A program made the translations under genes and the position numbers. Positions 26,239 through 34,280 of a DNA stretch of 64,000 bases are shown one piece after another. How positions within the stretch are numbered: the first letter of the stretch is position 1; every line of letters begins with the position of its first letter. Source of the DNA: JACKII01 sp965202745. GTDB lineage: Bacteria > Pseudomonadota > Alphaproteobacteria > Bin95. The notes beneath the pieces are model-generated. The model was not told the DNA's origin. It ran no database searches and worked only from the letters and a program-made list of their open reading frames with translations. The stretch covers positions 124,001 to 188,000 of the forward strand of contig CBDBCB010000018.1 in assembly GCA_965202745.1 (NCBI GenBank), given 5' to 3'.

Positions 26239-28080
26239 CTAACGCCGCCGGCCACCATCGCGTTCGTCATCGAATAGACCGGTTAGCTGGCTCAGCATGG
26301 TGCCGCCCAACTGGTCCGCGTCGAAGATGGTAACAGCGCGTTTGTAGTAGCGGGTGACGTCGTGGCCGATGCCGATGGCAATCAGCTCAACCGGCGAGCG
26401 GCGCTCGATATAATCGATCACTTCCCGCAGGTTCTTCTCCAGGTAGTTGCCCGGATTGACCGACAGGGTCGAGTCATCCACCGGCGCACCGTCGGAAATC
26501 ACCATCAGAATACGGCGGTCTTCCGGCCGGTTCACGATGCGGCTGTGCGCCCAAGCGAGCGCCTCGCCATCGATGTTTTCCTTCAAGATGCCTTCGCGCA
26601 GCATCAGGCTCAGATTCTTGCGTGACCGCCGCCAAGGGGCGTCCGCTTCCTTGTAGACGATATGGCGCAGGTCGTTCAGGCGGCCCGGGTTGGAAGGCTT
26701 GCCGTCTGCCAGCCACTTCTCACGGCTTTGTCCACCCTTCCAGGCGCGGGTGGTGAAGCCCAGAATCTCGACACTGACACCGCAACGCTCCAGCGTGCGG
26801 GCCATGATGTCTGCGCACATGGCGGCAACCGTAATGGGACGCCCGCGCATGGACCCGGAATTGTCGATCAGCAAGGTCACGACCGTATCGCGGAATTCCG
26901 TTTCCCGCTCCATCTTGTAGGTCAGCGCGTGTGTCGGGTTGGCGACGATGCGGGCGAGCCGCGCGGTATCCAGCATGCCCTCTTCCAGGTCGAAGTCCCA
27001 GGTGCGGGTCTGCTGGGCCATCAGCTTGCGCTGCAGGCGATTGGCCAGCCGGGTCACAACACCCTGAAGATTGGCAAGCTGCTGGTCCAGGTGATGGCGC
27101 AGACGGCCTAACTCGTCCTCGTCACATAGCGCTTCGGCGGAGACCACTTCGTCGTAGGCCGTGGTGTAGGGCCTATAAATGGCCGCACCGCTGTTGGAGC
27201 GGTCGTTGGGACGTTGCTGGGGCGTGGTGGAGCCGTCCATCTCGTCGTCGCCCAGAGCGGCGTCGGCGTCCATGTCCATCTCGCCTTCTTCCATGGAGGC
27301 GTCGTCACTATCGGAGGAGTCCATTTCCCCCTGGGCGGACATGGAGGATGCGTCGTCGCTTTCGCCGGCGTCGTCAGAATCCGCTTCTTGCTGGTCTTCG
27401 GACTGCTCCCCGTCTTCTTGGTCGTCGCTGTCGTCAGCGAATTCCGCCTCCAGCTCCAGTTCATGGAGGAGGTCGTGCACCATTTGCGCGAACTCTTCCT
27501 GGTTATGCGCCGACTCGTTTAGCCGGCTCATGGCTTCCATGGCGCTCTCGGAGACCTTCTCCCGCAGCTGATCAACCAGCGCGCGAGCCTCCGCAGGGAC
27601 TTCGTCGCCCATCATGGCTTCGCGCGCCAGCATGGCGAGGGCGTCCGGAAACTGTCCGGCTTCCAGCTCGGTCATGCGGGCATAGCCCTTGCGCCGCACC
27701 TGCTCCTCTAGTGCGACATGCAGGTTTTCTGCCACACCAGCTCGGTTGCGGGCACCCAAGGCTTCGCAACGCACCTGCTCCACCGCATCGAAAACCGCGC
27801 GGGCGGTTTTACTTTTAGGACTGAACTTGCGGTGGGCTTTGGCATCGTGAAAGCGCTTGCGCAGCGCCATCGCGTCCGACTCGCCACGGATCTGCGCTGC
27901 CTCGTTGGCAGGCAGCGAGCGGGCCGGCATTTGCAGGCGGGCAGTATTGCCATCCATGCGGGCCGGATCGGGGCCGAACACGACCTCGATCTCATCCTCC
28001 GCCAGCGCAAGCACGCGCATGGTGGACGAAGTCGCCCGCTTGAATTCTTCAATCGCGGTGCGCTTTTCCGGCGTCGCCAT
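26239..28080 (-). CDS. cobT: aerobic cobaltochelatase subunit CobT
   Basis: 613 residues. N-terminal CobT domain, then a long, strongly acidic linker (residues about 210-285, rich in Asp, Glu and Ser), then a von Willebrand A domain with the MIDAS motif DNSGSMRG at about residue 395 and ISDGAPVDDS. With CobS and CobN it forms the ATP-dependent chelatase that inserts cobalt into hydrogenobyrinate diamide in the aerobic B12 pathway. It follows cobS by 31 bp on the same strand. CobN is not in the window. Confidence 0.95.
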   Translation of the reverse strand: MATPEKRTAIEEFKRATSSTMRVLALAEDEIEVVFGPDPARMDGNTARLQMPARSLPANEAAQIRGESDAMALRKRFHDAKAHRKFSPKSKTARAVFDAVEQVRCEALGARNRAGVAENLHVALEEQVRRKGYARMTELEAGQFPDALAMLAREAMMGDEVPAEARALVDQLREKVSESAMEAMSRLNESAHNQEEFAQMVHDLLHELELEAEFADDSDDQEDGEQSEDQQEADSDDAGESDDASSMSAQGEMDSSDSDDASMEEGEMDMDADAALGDDEMDGSTTPQQRPNDRSNSGAAIYRPYTTAYDEVVSAEALCDEDELGRLRHHLDQQLANLQGVVTRLANRLQRKLMAQQTRTWDFDLEEGMLDTARLARIVANPTHALTYKMERETEFRDTVVTLLIDNSGSMRGRPITVAAMCADIMARTLERCGVSVEILGFTTRAWKGGQSREKWLADGKPSNPGRLNDLRHIVYKEADAPWRRSRKNLSLMLREGILKENIDGEALAWAHSRIVNRPEDRRILMVISDGAPVDDSTLSVNPGNYLEKNLREVIDYIERRSPVELIAIGIGHDVTRYYKRAVTIFDADQLGGTMLSQLTGLFDDERDGGRRR

Positions 28081-28111
28081 AGATGGTCTTCCTCAAACTA
28101 CCTTTAAGTGA

Positions 28112-29107
28112 CTACGCTGCGGCGCGCGCAACCACGCTTTCCGGCAACTCCTCACCGAAGCAGCGCTGGTAATATTCCGCCACCAATGCGCGCTCAGACT
28201 CGTCGCACTTGTTAAGGAAGGTCAACCGGAACGCAAAGCCGATATCGTTAAAAATCTGGGTGTTCTGCGCCCAGGTGATAACGGTACGCGGCGACATCAC
28301 GGTGGAAAGTTCGCCACGCATGAAGCCGTGGCGGGTCATTTCCGCCAGCGCCACCATCTGGCCACAAAGCTTCTGGCCTTCTTCGCCAAGCAGCTCGGTT
28401 ACCTTGGCGGTGACGATCTTCACCTCTTCCTCGGCTTCCAGGTAGTTCAGGGTCACCACGATATTCCAGCGGTCCATCTGGCCCTGGTTGATCTGCTGGG
28501 TGCCGTGATAGAGGCCGGTGGTGTCGCCCAGGCCGACGGTGTTGGCCGTCGAGAACAGGCGGAAGCCATCATGCGGGCGGATCACACGGTTCTGGTCAAG
28601 CAAGGTCAGCTTACCCTCGACTTCCAGCACGCGCTGGATGACGAACATGACGTCCGGGCGGCCGGCGTCGTACTCATCGAACACCAGGGCTGTGGGGTGC
28701 TGCAGCGCCCAGGGGAGCAAGCCTTCACGGAATTCCGTAACCTGCTGGCCATCACGCAGGACGATGGCGTCCTTGCCGACCAGGTCAATACGGCTGATGT
28801 GGCTGTCCAGGTTGACGCGGATACACGGCCAGTTCAGGCGCGCGGCCACCTGTTCGATATGGGTGGATTTACCCGTGCCGTGATAACCCTGGATCATCAC
28901 GCGGCGGTTGTGGGCAAAGCCCGCCAGAATGGCCAGCGTGGTCTGGGGATCAAAGTGATAGGTATCGTCCAGGTCCGGCACGTGTTCGCTACGCTCAGAG
29001 AAGGCGGGGCAAACCATGTCGGAATCGATTCCGAACACTTCGCGCACAAAACCCTGCGTATCCGGCATTCCGGTCGGCATGCCGGTCAAATCTTGCTCAA
29101 CGCTCAT
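28112..29107 (-). CDS. cobS: aerobic cobaltochelatase subunit CobS (AAA+)
   Basis: 331-residue MoxR-like AAA+ ATPase. Walker A GYHGTGKSTHIEQVA at about residue 79, Walker B ALVFDEYDAGRPDVMF, sensor motif FRLFSTANTVG and a C-terminal lid. The N-terminal PDTQGFVREVFGIDSD is typical of CobS. It drives cobalt insertion together with CobT and CobN. Placed between the DnaJ-like gene (24 bp upstream) and cobT, the usual alphaproteobacterial order. Confidence 0.96.
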   Translation of the reverse strand: MSVEQDLTGMPTGMPDTQGFVREVFGIDSDMVCPAFSERSEHVPDLDDTYHFDPQTTLAILAGFAHNRRVMIQGYHGTGKSTHIEQVAARLNWPCIRVNLDSHISRIDLVGKDAIVLRDGQQVTEFREGLLPWALQHPTALVFDEYDAGRPDVMFVIQRVLEVEGKLTLLDQNRVIRPHDGFRLFSTANTVGLGDTTGLYHGTQQINQGQMDRWNIVVTLNYLEAEEEVKIVTAKVTELLGEEGQKLCGQMVALAEMTRHGFMRGELSTVMSPRTVITWAQNTQIFNDIGFAFRLTFLNKCDESERALVAEYYQRCFGEELPESVVARAAA

Positions 29108-29131
29108 AGGTATGGATCCAACGGGTGTAGG

Positions 29132-29749
29132 CTATTTCCTCATCGGTTGCAGCAGTGTCATATACGCTTCGCGCAGCCGTTTGAAGCGTTCTTCTGCATT
29201 CGGCTCATCGGGATTGAGGTCAGGATGCGCTGCTTTCGCCAAAACGCGGTAACACGACTTTAAACTATCCTCCGTATAAGGCAGGTCAAGGTCAAGTTCC
29301 TTGGCCGCGCGCCGCTCTTCAGCCGTCACGGGCATCCGCTGCCATTTGCCGTCATTCCGGCTTGTATCCGCCGTCTGCCGCTGCCCCATATTGCCCCGGC
29401 TGAAAGGCCAGGTGGGCCGCTGCCACGCCGTATCGCGGCGGCGGTGCTGCTCCATCTGTTCCGGCGTCATGTTGGCGTAGTAGTTCCAGGCCCGGTTGTA
29501 GGCCCGCACATGCTCCAAACAAAAATAGCGCCGCTCACGTAGCCGCTTGGGGCTGGCCGGTGCCGGGTAGGCCCCTGATTCCTCGCACCCTTCCCATTCG
29601 CAGGCACAGGTTGCTTGTTCGGTGAAAGTGGAGGCGTAACGGATGGGTCGGGGTCTTTTGTTGCGGTTGAGCAAAGGAGACAATTTAGTCAGACTGCCGG
29701 CCGAAGTACAGCCAGTGCCCGTTCCCGTTTGCCCGGCCGTCATGGTCAA
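29132..29749 (-). CDS. DnaJ-domain protein associated with cobST
   Basis: 205 residues from the ATG at 29749. The first 20 or so residues look non-homologous, and a TTG further in could be the real start. The N-terminal half has a cysteine-rich pattern (TCACEWEGCEESG, RRYFCLEHVRAYN) that may bind a metal. The C-terminal J-domain has the HPD tripeptide in KAAHPDLNPDEP and the following KRLREAYMTLL helix. This protein regularly accompanies cobS in alphaproteobacteria; its role in chelatase assembly is only inferred. Transcribed divergently from the oxidoreductase gene at 29827. Confidence 0.85.
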   Translation of the reverse strand: MTMTAGQTGTGTGCTSAGSLTKLSPLLNRNKRPRPIRYASTFTEQATCACEWEGCEESGAYPAPASPKRLRERRYFCLEHVRAYNRAWNYYANMTPEQMEQHRRRDTAWQRPTWPFSRGNMGQRQTADTSRNDGKWQRMPVTAEERRAAKELDLDLPYTEDSLKSCYRVLAKAAHPDLNPDEPNAEERFKRLREAYMTLLQPMRK

Positions 29750-29826
29750 ATTGCCGTCTTCGGTTCCGTCCTGGCAAATCAGACGGTTTCGGTTGCAGCA
29801 GGCAAATTGAGCGAAAGCGTCACGGT

Positions 29827-31203
29827 ATGGTCGAAACGCGGATGAAAGTGGCTATCGTCGGCACTGGCCTATCGGGCATCTCGACGGCATACTACCTGGT
29901 GAATGACCATGGAATTCGCGACCTGGTGCTTATCGATTCCGGGCAGCCGATGGCTTTCACCTCGGCCCAATCAGGAGAGAACTACCGCAATTGGTGGCCA
30001 CATCCGGCGATGGTGTCTTACACCAACCGCAGCATCGACCTCATGGAAGACATCGCTCTTGCGACCGGCAATCGGCCAAATCTAACCCGGCGCGGCTATG
30101 TACTGGCGACACGCGAGCGCGAAATCGGCGCGTTGCTGGACCAGCTCCACAACGGGTTGAGTGGACAGGCGTCAGGTTTGATCAGAACGCACAGTGGCGC
30201 ATTGTTTGCCACCTATCAGGTGTCAACTTCAGGCGATTGGCAAGCAGCGCCAACCGGTGTCGATGTTCTGCAAAACAAAATACTGACCCGAGGGGGCCTT
30301 TCCGTCATTCGACCCCGACATTGAAAGCGTCATCCACATCCGCCGGGCGGGTAATCTGAGCGGCCAGCAACTCGGCATTCACATGCTTGAGGCGGTCCGG
30401 GCTGCCGGCGCGCAGATGGTTTTGGGCACCGTAGAGGCGATCCAGCAAGCAGACGGCTTCGCGATTACGGTTTCCTCACCGGAAAGCCGGTCGGTGGTAA
30501 AGGCGGACGTGCTGGTCAATGCCGCCGGTCCGTTTGCCGGTACCATCGGACGTATGCTGGACGTCGAATTACCGATCAAAAACGTATTCCAACAGAAGGT
30601 CGCTTTTGAGGACACCGCGGGTACCATACCACGCAGCATGCCTTTCTCCATCGACCTGGACCCGCAGCTAATCGACTGGTCGGAAGAGGAGAAAGAACTG
30701 ATAGAGGGCGATCCAGCCATTCATTGGCTCGCAGAGCAAATGCCGGGGTCGATCCATTGCCGTCCGGACGGCGGAGACGGGAGGACGTGGGTCAAACTTG
30801 GTTGGGCATACAACAACTCTGAAGCAGAGCCGACCCGGGAACAGCCGCTTGACGGCAATTTCCCTGAAATTGTTCTGCGGGGTGCCGCTCGGCTAAATCC
30901 CGATCTACGCGCCTACTACGGGCAATTGCCGCGGAACCGGCATCACTATGGCGGCTGGTATTCGATGACGGCGGAAAACTGGCCTCTGGTCGGTCCGATG
31001 GGAAAGATGGGGGGAATGGGCGCATTCATGAACTGCGCGCCGTCGGGCTTTGGAACCATGACGGCATGTTCCAGCGGTGGTTGTGCGCCGCTTGGATTGC
31101 AAACGGGGCCATGCTGGAATACGCCAAGGCCATGTCGCTGGCGCGATATGACGATGCCGATCTGATGGCCCGGTTGCGGGCACTGGATAAGGGCGTTCTT
31201 TGA
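29827..31203 (+). pseudogene. FAD-dependent oxidoreductase (DAO type), two frameshifts
   Basis: N-terminal dinucleotide-binding motif VAIVGTGLSGISTAYYL, then EQxxNWW-like SGENYRNWWPHPAM. A shift in the G5 run at 30292-30296 moves the protein to another frame (AFPSFDPDIESVIH, LEAVRAAGAQMVLG, ADVLVNAAGPFAG). A second shift at about 31070-31083 leads to CAAWIANGAMLEYAKAMSLA and the true end KGVL at 31203. Corrected length is about 458 residues, as expected for a D-amino-acid or dimethylglycine oxidase-like enzyme. One lesion is in a homopolymer, so error is possible, but two in one gene favour decay. Confidence 0.8.
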
Positions 31204-31217
31204 GAGAAGGCAGAAGT

Positions 31218-31294
31218 TGGTAGCGGAGGAGGGACTTGAACCCCCGACACGCGGATTATGATTCCGCTGCTCTAACCGACTGAGCTACTCCGCC
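31218..31294 (-). tRNA. tRNA-Met (CAU anticodon), elongator type
   Basis: 77-nt cloverleaf including an encoded CCA. Acceptor GGCGGAG pairs with CTCCGCT (first pair G-U). D-arm AGCTCAGTCGGTTAGAGC, anticodon stem GCGGA/TCCGC around loop ATCATAA with CAT, and TTCAAGT in the T loop. Sequence agrees with the alphaproteobacterial elongator tRNA-Met rather than the initiator. Lies just after the broken oxidoreductase, upstream of no obvious operon. Confidence 0.95.
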
Positions 31295-31363
31295 ATCCAT
31301 GTCACCGTAGCGCGGTTTCTGGCGCACGGGAAGAAGCTATATGGCGAGGGGGGTTCGGCCCTG

Positions 31364-31951
31364 TCAACGGTTGCCTGCCGGATTTGGTGAATGCCAGACA
31401 ATCGACCGCTCCGTCACAATCATATCCATGGGAATATCATGCGCCTCCGGACGGATGCTGGGTATCTGGCAGGCGCTGTACCCAACGCCTACCGCAACCG
31501 GTTTCGGACTGCGCGCAGCCAGGGTCCGGTCATAGAAGCCGCCACCGAAACCCAGCCGGAAGTCTGCACCGTCAAAGCCAAGGCAGGGTATCAAGAGTAT
31601 TTCGGGATGAGCCTCTTGTACGGTGTCTGGCACGGGAATATCCCAGATGCCGGCGCGCATCGCACAGCCTGGCGTCCAGGGGCGGAATGTCAGCGGCGAG
31701 CCTCGCATGGTCTCCGGCAGGGAAGCCGACGTCCCTGCCCGGCACCATATGGTCACAGCATTGCGAAGGTCAGGCTCACCCAGCATCGGCCAATAGAAGG
31801 CAATGCTGCGGCTGGTCAGGTCCGGGAAGGCGTTTTCGATGGCGCGGGCGATTTGCGCGTCAGCATCAGCTTTGAATGCTGGGTCCAGGTTTTCGCGCAG
31901 GCTACGCAAGCGTGTGCGCTGTTCTTTCTTCCAGCGCACGGTCTCGCTCAA
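31364..31951 (-). CDS. 5-formyltetrahydrofolate cyclo-ligase
   Basis: 195 residues. Converts 5-formyl-THF to 5,10-methenyl-THF with ATP. N-terminal basic motif KKEQRTRLRSLRENL, and the C-terminal family signature LIPCLGFDGADFRLGFGGGF with YDRTL, where the glycine-rich loop binds the nucleotide. Overlaps the mnmA stop by four bases (ATGA), so it is translated with mnmA. Last gene of the tenA-mnmA-5FCL run. Confidence 0.93.
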   Translation of the reverse strand: MSETVRWKKEQRTRLRSLRENLDPAFKADADAQIARAIENAFPDLTSRSIAFYWPMLGEPDLRNAVTIWCRAGTSASLPETMRGSPLTFRPWTPGCAMRAGIWDIPVPDTVQEAHPEILLIPCLGFDGADFRLGFGGGFYDRTLAARSPKPVAVGVGYSACQIPSIRPEAHDIPMDMIVTERSIVWHSPNPAGNR

Positions 31952-33120
31952 GCGGGCGGATCTTCCGCCGTGCCGGTGATCCAGCCGCCGCCCAGCACGC
32001 GGCTGCCGTCATAGGCAACGCAGGCCTGGCCGGGTGCAATACCGAATTCAGGCTGCTCCAGGATCACATGGGCACCGTCTGCGCCGTCGCCAGTGATCAG
32101 CGCCGGGACTGCCGGCATGGTCGAGCGCAGTTTCACGGAGCAGGATACCGGCGTGTTAGCGAGCGGGGCATGGCCCAACCAGTTGACTTCGCTCACCCGC
32201 ACATAGCGGCGGCCCAGCGCCGCTTTCGGCCCAACGATCACGCGCTTTGCAGCGGCGTCGAGCGCGACCACATAAAGCGGCTCGCCCTTGCCATCCGTAT
32301 TGCCGAGGTTCAGGCCGCGCCGCTGCCCGATGGTGAAGTGGACGATGCCCTTGTGCGTCCCCAGCACGTTGCCTGCCCGGTCCACGATCTCTCCCGGCTC
32401 AATCGCGCCAAGGCGCAGCTTCTCCACCACACTAGCGTAGGAGCCGTTGGGGACAAAGCAAATCTCCTGGCTGTCGGGCTTGGCGGCAACCGGCAGACCG
32501 AACCGCTCCGCCAGGACGCGGGTTTCGGTTTTGGGCAGGCCGCCCAATGGGAAGCGCAGGAAGTCGAGCTGGTCCTGGGTGGTCGCGAACAGGAAGTAGG
32601 ACTGATCGCGCGACGGGTCGACCGCCGCGTGCATCTCCGCCCCCTGCCCTGCATCCATGCGCTGGACATAGTGCCCGGTGACCAGCGCGTCGGCCTCCAG
32701 GTCGCGGGCAGTCGCCAATAGGTCGCGGAACTTTACGGTCTGATTGCAGCGAACACAGGGAATTGGCGTTTCGCCGCGCAGATAGGCATCGGCAAAGTCG
32801 TCCATCACGGACTGGCGGAAGCGGCTTTCGTAGTCCAGCACGTAGTGAGGAATGCCGATCCTTTCGGCCACGTTGCGGGCGTCGTGGATGTCCTGACCTG
32901 CGCAACACGCGCCCTTGCGCTCAACCGCTGCGCCGTGGTCATAAAGTTGGAGGGTGACGCCGACGGTATCGTGGCCTGCCGCCGCGACCATGGCTGCCGC
33001 AACACTGCTGTCCACGCCACCGGACATGGCAACGACAACGCGGGTCTCCGCCGGCGGCTTGCCCAGGTCCATGTCCAGACCCAGGTCCAGACCAGGCCTC
33101 TCCGCAACCTGAATGCTCAT
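31948..33120 (-). CDS. mnmA: tRNA 2-thiouridine(34) synthase MnmA
   Basis: 390 residues. PP-loop ATP-binding motif VVAMSGGVDSSVAAAMV near residue 30; catalytic cysteines in CVRCNQTVKF (about residue 130) and in the C-terminal third (SCSVKLR region). QEICFVPNGSYASVVEKL and TIGQRRGLNLG are diagnostic. It thiolates the wobble uridine of Lys, Glu and Gln tRNAs. It carries an N-terminal extension of about 25 residues. ATGA overlap with tenA upstream and with 5-FCL downstream. Confidence 0.96.
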   Translation of the reverse strand: MSIQVAERPGLDLGLDMDLGKPPAETRVVVAMSGGVDSSVAAAMVAAAGHDTVGVTLQLYDHGAAVERKGACCAGQDIHDARNVAERIGIPHYVLDYESRFRQSVMDDFADAYLRGETPIPCVRCNQTVKFRDLLATARDLEADALVTGHYVQRMDAGQGAEMHAAVDPSRDQSYFLFATTQDQLDFLRFPLGGLPKTETRVLAERFGLPVAAKPDSQEICFVPNGSYASVVEKLRLGAIEPGEIVDRAGNVLGTHKGIVHFTIGQRRGLNLGNTDGKGEPLYVVALDAAAKRVIVGPKAALGRRYVRVSEVNWLGHAPLANTPVSCSVKLRSTMPAVPALITGDGADGAHVILEQPEFGIAPGQACVAYDGSRVLGGGWITGTAEDPPA

Positions 33121-33785
33121 CCCTTAAGGCCCATGTCCCACAAGGCGGCTTCCAGGCGGGTTGCTTCCCTGAAGGTAGCGCTGAGCGATTCGAAGCGGCC
33201 TTCGCCACCGCGCGAGGCCATCAGCCGATCCATATGCGCCACCTTGCGCCTGGCCGCTGTCTGGTACTCATCGCTGGAATACATCTCGATCCAGGCGCGG
33301 TAGGGGTTGCCCTCAAGCGTACCCTCCCCAGCCAGCATGGAGCCAATTTCGCCATAACCGACGACACAGGGCGCAAGCGCCACCCACAGGTCCAGCACAT
33401 CGCCCGCCATGCCGGCTTCCAGCACATAACGGGTGTAGGCCATGGTTTCCTGGGCTTCCGGTTCCGCCGTCATCTCTTCTTCCGAGATGCCCCAGCCGTC
33501 GCAGAATTCCACATGCAAGCGCATTTCCGTGTCGGCAATAGCAGAGAGACCGGCCGCAGCTTCACGAATATCGGTCAGATCGCGGGATTTGTACGCCGCC
33601 AGCGCATAAGCGCGAGAGAAATGAATCAAAAACAGATAGTCCTGGATCAGGTAACGCCGGAACGACGCTTCTGCCAGAGTGCCGCCGCCCAGCTGCTTCA
33701 CGAAGGTGTGCCGTGTATATGCGCCCCATTCCGGCTTGCACGAGGCACGCAGGCGGGCAAACAGACTATCGGCAGCGAACAGCAT
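33117..33785 (-). CDS. tenA: TenA-family thiaminase II/aminopyrimidine hydrolase
   Basis: 222 residues of the all-helical TenA family. Characteristic segments: KPEWGAYTRHTFVKQLGGGT, FRRYLIQDYLFLIHFSRAYA, the Cys in ALAPCVVGYGEIG corresponding to the catalytic position, and YRAWIEMYSSDEY. It hydrolyses aminopyrimidine breakdown products of thiamin for salvage. No TPP riboswitch-like sequence is seen in the short upstream gap. Translationally coupled to mnmA. Confidence 0.92.
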   Translation of the reverse strand: MLFAADSLFARLRASCKPEWGAYTRHTFVKQLGGGTLAEASFRRYLIQDYLFLIHFSRAYALAAYKSRDLTDIREAAAGLSAIADTEMRLHVEFCDGWGISEEEMTAEPEAQETMAYTRYVLEAGMAGDVLDLWVALAPCVVGYGEIGSMLAGEGTLEGNPYRAWIEMYSSDEYQTAARRKVAHMDRLMASRGGEGRFESLSATFREATRLEAALWDMGLKG

Positions 33786-33800
33786 GGGTAGGAAGCTCCC

Positions 33801-34130
33801 CTATCCCAACATGTTGCGGGTTTCGGACGGCAGCGTAACGGTGATGCCGTCCAGCTCCTCTGTCACGATGATCTGACAGCCCAGGCGGGAGGTTTCGGTC
33901 AAACCGAAGGCAAGATCGAGCATATCTTCCTCGTCCTCCGTCGCCTCGTCCAACGCGTCGAACCATTCCGGATCAACCACGACATGACAGGTCGAGCACG
34001 CAAGCGAGCCTTCGCAAGCGCCTTCGACGTCGATGTGATATTTCCTTGCAATGTCTAGCAAGGAGAGGCTCGCGGGCGGCTCCAGCGTGGTGCGCTCACC
34101 GGTAGGGCTGACAAATGTAACTTTTGGCAT
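33801..34130 (-). CDS. 2Fe-2S ferredoxin, adrenodoxin/ISC type
   Basis: 109 residues with the four cluster cysteines in the adrenodoxin-type spacing: CEGSLACSTC (C-x5-C-x2-C) and a fourth in SRLGCQIIV. The acidic helix EEDMLDLAFG is the interaction surface for its reductase or partner. Probable electron donor in Fe-S cluster assembly or P450/oxygenase reactions. Located 15 bp upstream of tenA on the same strand. Confidence 0.93.
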   Translation of the reverse strand: MPKVTFVSPTGERTTLEPPASLSLLDIARKYHIDVEGACEGSLACSTCHVVVDPEWFDALDEATEDEEDMLDLAFGLTETSRLGCQIIVTEELDGITVTLPSETRNMLG

Positions 34131-34215
34131 GGCGCGTCCTTAGCGCCTTTTCCATGGCGTCTGCAAGCAAAAGCAGCGGGGGCGGGCGCTAGTGTCGTGG
34201 TTCAGCTTGCTGGGC

Positions 34216-34244
34216 CCCGGCGTTCTGCTAAGCTTAGCGCCGGG
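34216..34244 (-). terminator. hairpin downstream of the selD fusion
   Basis: Stem CCCGGCG / CGCCGGG enclosing the palindrome GCTAAGCTTAGC (34227-34238). It is placed between the selD stop and the ferredoxin start, both on the minus strand. No T-run, so its terminator role is uncertain. Confidence 0.3.
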
Positions 34245-34280
34245 CTCCAGCCGGTGGGAAATAATATTTGGGGGCTTCCC

